This document shows positions 61,570-64,000 of a DNA stretch of 64,000 bases, piece after piece. The stretch is from positions 57,963 through 121,962 of the forward strand of contig JAKCOZ010000574.1 of assembly GCA_022605955.1 (NCBI GenBank), written 5' to 3'. How positions within the stretch are numbered: position 1 is the first letter of the stretch; each line of letters begins with the position of its first letter. The position numbers and the translations under genes are program-made. Below the pieces are notes generated by a model. The model was not told the origin of the DNA. It saw only the letters and a program-made list of their open reading frames with translations, and made no database searches. This stretch comes from Rallus limicola. Its lineage: Eukaryota > Chordata > Aves > Gruiformes > Rallidae.

Positions 61570-64000
61570 AGACAAGCTATGCCTTTCAGTCCTAGCTTCT
61601 TTACTTTGGGAGTTATTGCTGGACGTTTAGCATGTTTTGAACTGCAGTCTGCTAGGGCCGAGAAAAGCACCGTAGGAGCTTCCAGGCATGTTCCCTCTTT
61701 CCAGGCAAAGGAAAAGGCTGAGAGCCAAAGTGACAGGGTCTGTTTGTGTGTCCTGTTAAGAGGTTTCAGACAAGCTATGCCTTTCAGTCCTAGCTTCTTT
61801 ACTTTGGGAGTTATTGCTGGACGTTTAGCATGTTTTGAACTGCAGTCTGCTAGGGCCGAGAAAAGCACCGTAGGAGCTTCCAGGCATGTTCCCTCTTTCC
61901 AGGCAAAGGAAAAGGCTGAGAGCCAAAGTGACAGGGTCTGCTTGTGTGTCCTGGTAGGAGGTTTCAGACAAGCTATGCCTTTCATGCCTAGCTTCTTTAC
62001 TTTGGGAGTTATTGCTGGACGTTTAGCATGTTTTGAACTGCAGTCTGCTAGGGCCGAGAAAAGCACCGTAGGAGGTTCCAGGCATGTTCCCTCTTTCCAG
62101 GCAAAGGAAAAGGCTGAGAGCCAAAGTGACAGGGTCTGCTTGTGTGTCCTGTTAGGAGGTTTCAGACAAGCTATGCCTTTCAGTCCTAGCTTCTTTACTT
62201 TGGGAGTTATTGCTGGACGTTTAGCATGTTTTGAACTGCAGTCTGCTAGGGCCGAGAAAAGCACCGTAGGAGCTTCCAGGCATGTTCCCTCTTTCCAGGC
62301 AAAGGAAAAGGCTGAGAGCCAAAGTGACAGGGTCTGCTTGTGTGTCCTGTTAGGAGGTTTCAGATAAGCTATGCCTTTCATGCCTAGCTTCTTTACTTTG
62401 GGAGTTATTGCTGGACGTTTAGCATGTTTTGAACTGCAGTCTGCTAGGGCCGAGAAAAGCACCGTAGGAGCTTCCAGGCATGTTCCCTCTTTCCAGGCAA
62501 AGGAAAAGGCTGAGAGCCAAAGTGACAGGGTCTGCTTGTGTGTCCTGTTAGGAGGTTTCAGACAAGCTATGCCTTTCATGCCTAGCTTCTTTACTTTGGG
62601 AGTTATTGCTGGACGTTTAGCATGTTTTGAACTGCAGTCTGCTAGGGCCGAGAAAAGCACCGTAGGAGGTTCCAGGCATGTTCCCTCTTTCCAGGCAAAG
62701 GAAAAGGCTGAGAGCCAAAGTGACAGGGTCTGTTTGTGTGTCCTGTTAAGAGGTTTCAGACAAGCTATGCCTTTCAGGCCTAGCTTCTTTACTTTGGGAG
62801 TTATTGCTGGACGTTTAGCATGTTTTGAACTGCAGTCTGCTAGGGCCGAGAAAAGCACCGTAGGAGCTTCCAGGCATGTTCCCTCTTTCCAGGCAAAGGA
62901 AAAGGCTGAGAGCCAAAGTGACAGGGTCTGCTTGTGTGTCCTGTTAGGAGGTTTCAGACAAGCTATGCCTTTCAGTCCTAGCTTCTTTACTTTGGGAGTT
63001 ATTGCTGGACGTTTAGCATGTTTTGAACTGCAGTCTGCTAGGGCCGAGAAAAGCACCATAGGAGCTTCCAGGCATGTTCCCTCTTTCCAGGCAAAGGAAA
63101 AGGCTGAGAGCCAAAGTGACAGGGTCTGTTTGTGTGTCCTGTTAAGAGGTTTCAGACAAGCTATGCCTTTCATGCCTAGCTTCTTTACTTTGGGAGTTAT
63201 TGCTGGACGTTTAGCATGTTTTGAACTGCAGTCTGCTAGGGCCGAGAAAAGCACCGTAGGAGGTTCCAGGCATGTTCCCTCTTTCCAGGCAAAGGAAAAG
63301 GCTGAGAGCCAAAGTGACAGGGTCTGCTTGTGTGTCCTGTTAGGAGGTTTCAGACAAGCTATGCCTTTCATGCCTATCTTCTTTACTTTGGGAGTTATTG
63401 CTGGACGTTTAGCATGTTTTGAACTGCAGTCTGCTAGGGCCGAGAAAAGCACCGTAGGAGCTTCCAGGCATGTTCCCTCTTTCCAGGCAAAGGAAAAGGC
63501 TGAGAGCCAAAGTGACAGGGTCTGCTTGTGTGTCCTGTTAGGAGGTTTCAGACAAGCTATGCCTTTCATGCCTAGCTTCTTTACTTTGGGAGTTATTGCT
63601 GGACGTTTAGCATGTTTTGAACTGCAGTCTGCTAGGGCCGAGAAAAGCACCGTAGGAGCTTCCAGGCATGTTCCCTCTTTCCAGGCAAAGGAAAAGGCTG
63701 AGAGCCAAAGTGACAGGGTCTGCTTGTGTGTCCTGGTAGGAGGTTTCAGACAAGCTATGCCTTTCATGCCTAGCTTCTTTACTTTGGGAGTTATTGCTGG
63801 ACGTTTAGCATGTTTTGAACTGCAGTCTGCTAGGGCCGAGAAAAGCACCGTAGGAGGTTCCAGGCATGTTCCCTCTTTCCAGGCAAAGGAAAAGGCTGAG
63901 AGCCAAAGTGACAGGGTCTGCTTGTGTGTCCTGTTAGGAGGTTTCAGACAAGCTATGCCTTTCAATCCTAGCTTCTTTACTTTGGGAGTTATTGCTGGAC
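61570..64000. repeat. Terminal higher-order repeat, copy c (partial, cut by window end)
   Basis: Twelve full monomers and part of a thirteenth repeat copies a and b in order. CAGATAAG is at 62365 and CCTATCTTC at 63377; the N type begins at 63946. There are no indels in this copy. A full 14-monomer unit would end about 340 bp beyond the window. Confidence 0.88.

Larger units (their letters stand above)
1..64000. repeat. 198-bp satellite tandem array, about 323 monomers
   Basis: The same 198-bp unit recurs from the first to the last base in one orientation. For example AGACAAGCTATG starts at 1 and 199, and at 990, 1188 and so on after a 1-bp loss near 527. A consensus monomer counted by hand has 97 G+C of 198 (49%) and three CpGs (in GGACGTTT, GGCCGAG and CACCGTAG). 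It carries one CTGCAG (PstI) site, apparently in every unit, so a PstI digest should give a 198-bp ladder. Units differ mainly at a few shared sites, with few private changes, as expected for a homogenised satellite. No unique sequence interrupts the array, so both edges of the window lie inside it. A 198-bp period is close to a nucleosome repeat length, which is common for centromeric and heterochromatic satellites; any centromere role is inference. I do not recognise the family. Confidence 0.98.

Noticed and set aside
6056..63965. Minus-strand giant proteins
   Set aside because: They follow from the same period being a multiple of three. They overlap the plus frames throughout and break at single substitutions (for example CAGTCATG at 3876 and 6055) or indels.
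1..64000. CRISPR array
   Set aside because: There are no short repeats separated by unique spacers. The whole 198-bp unit is repeated without unique sequence, and no cas genes are present.
1..64000. CENP-B box
   Set aside because: The core needs TTCG and CGGG. The monomer has CpG only in GACGTT, GCCGAG and ACCGTA, so no match exists on either strand.
1..64000. tRNA- or SINE-derived monomer (B-box-like GTTCCAGGC in G-type units)
   Set aside because: It has one mismatch to the B-box consensus at the conserved purine, is lost in A-type units, and no acceptable A box lies at the right distance upstream.
1..64000. Mobile element ends or target-site duplications
   Set aside because: No terminal inverted repeats, poly-A tails, LTRs or transposase-like frames interrupt the array. 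The 8-bp duplication at 35025 flanks no insertion.
1..64000. Naming a species or known satellite family
   Set aside because: I do not recognise the monomer. A database search (Repbase, Dfam, NCBI nt) with the 198-bp consensus would decide this and could not be run here.

Overview
The whole 64 kb window is one uninterrupted head-to-tail tandem array of a satellite repeat. The monomer is 198 bp, about 49% GC, with three CpG sites and one PstI site (CTGCAG). About 323 monomers are present, all in the same orientation, and both window edges cut into the array. I found no unique sequence, no RNA gene, no mobile element and no gene I would call real. The setting is a eukaryotic, probably heterochromatic (centromeric, pericentromeric or subtelomeric) satellite block. 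Variants that look like CpG decay suggest a methylated genome such as a vertebrate or plant, but the species cannot be named from this sequence and I do not recognise the monomer as a named satellite.

In this annotation monomer base 1 is the first A of AGACAAGCTATG. Informative variable sites are: 20-21 (TG, GT, AT or GG, called here M, S, N, R); 24 (T or C); 102-107 (CCG, CTG, CCA or a TTTTAT cluster); 110-118 (GAGCTTCC called A, GAGGTTCC called G, GGTAGCAGGTAT called Y); 174 (C or T); 186 (T, G or C); 190 (G or A). Classes are written as, for example, MA or SG.

Layout: (1) 1-14651 is an older-looking subfamily rich in M/G, with Y and TTTTAT haplotypes and dispersed multi-monomer duplications. 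(2) A 193-bp monomer with a 5-bp deletion (14652-14844) marks a sharp switch to a second subfamily rich in A, S and R types and in the T174/A190 haplotype. This contains an 8-monomer higher-order repeat (15835-19002), a 3-monomer one (23557-24744) and a 19-monomer one in two full copies (24943-32466), itself built as 8+3+8. (3) 35025-43158 begins with an 8-bp duplication and holds 19 further small indels, mostly in homopolymers. Its 36236-41772 part is a near copy of the indel-free 43159-48702, shifted by 35 monomers. This looks like an unpolished or falsely duplicated assembly patch, although a real duplication is possible. (4) 51475-55632 includes nine consecutive near-identical SA monomers. 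(5) 55633-64000 is a 14-16-monomer higher-order repeat in two full copies and one cut by the window end.

Because 198 is a multiple of 3, one frame on each strand of the monomer lacks stops, so very long open frames (up to 6785 codons) run through the array. They are best explained as a by-product of the repeat length and sequence homogenisation, not as genes. The biology here is satellite evolution: unequal exchange, amplification of multi-monomer units, local homogenisation and haplotype shuffling.
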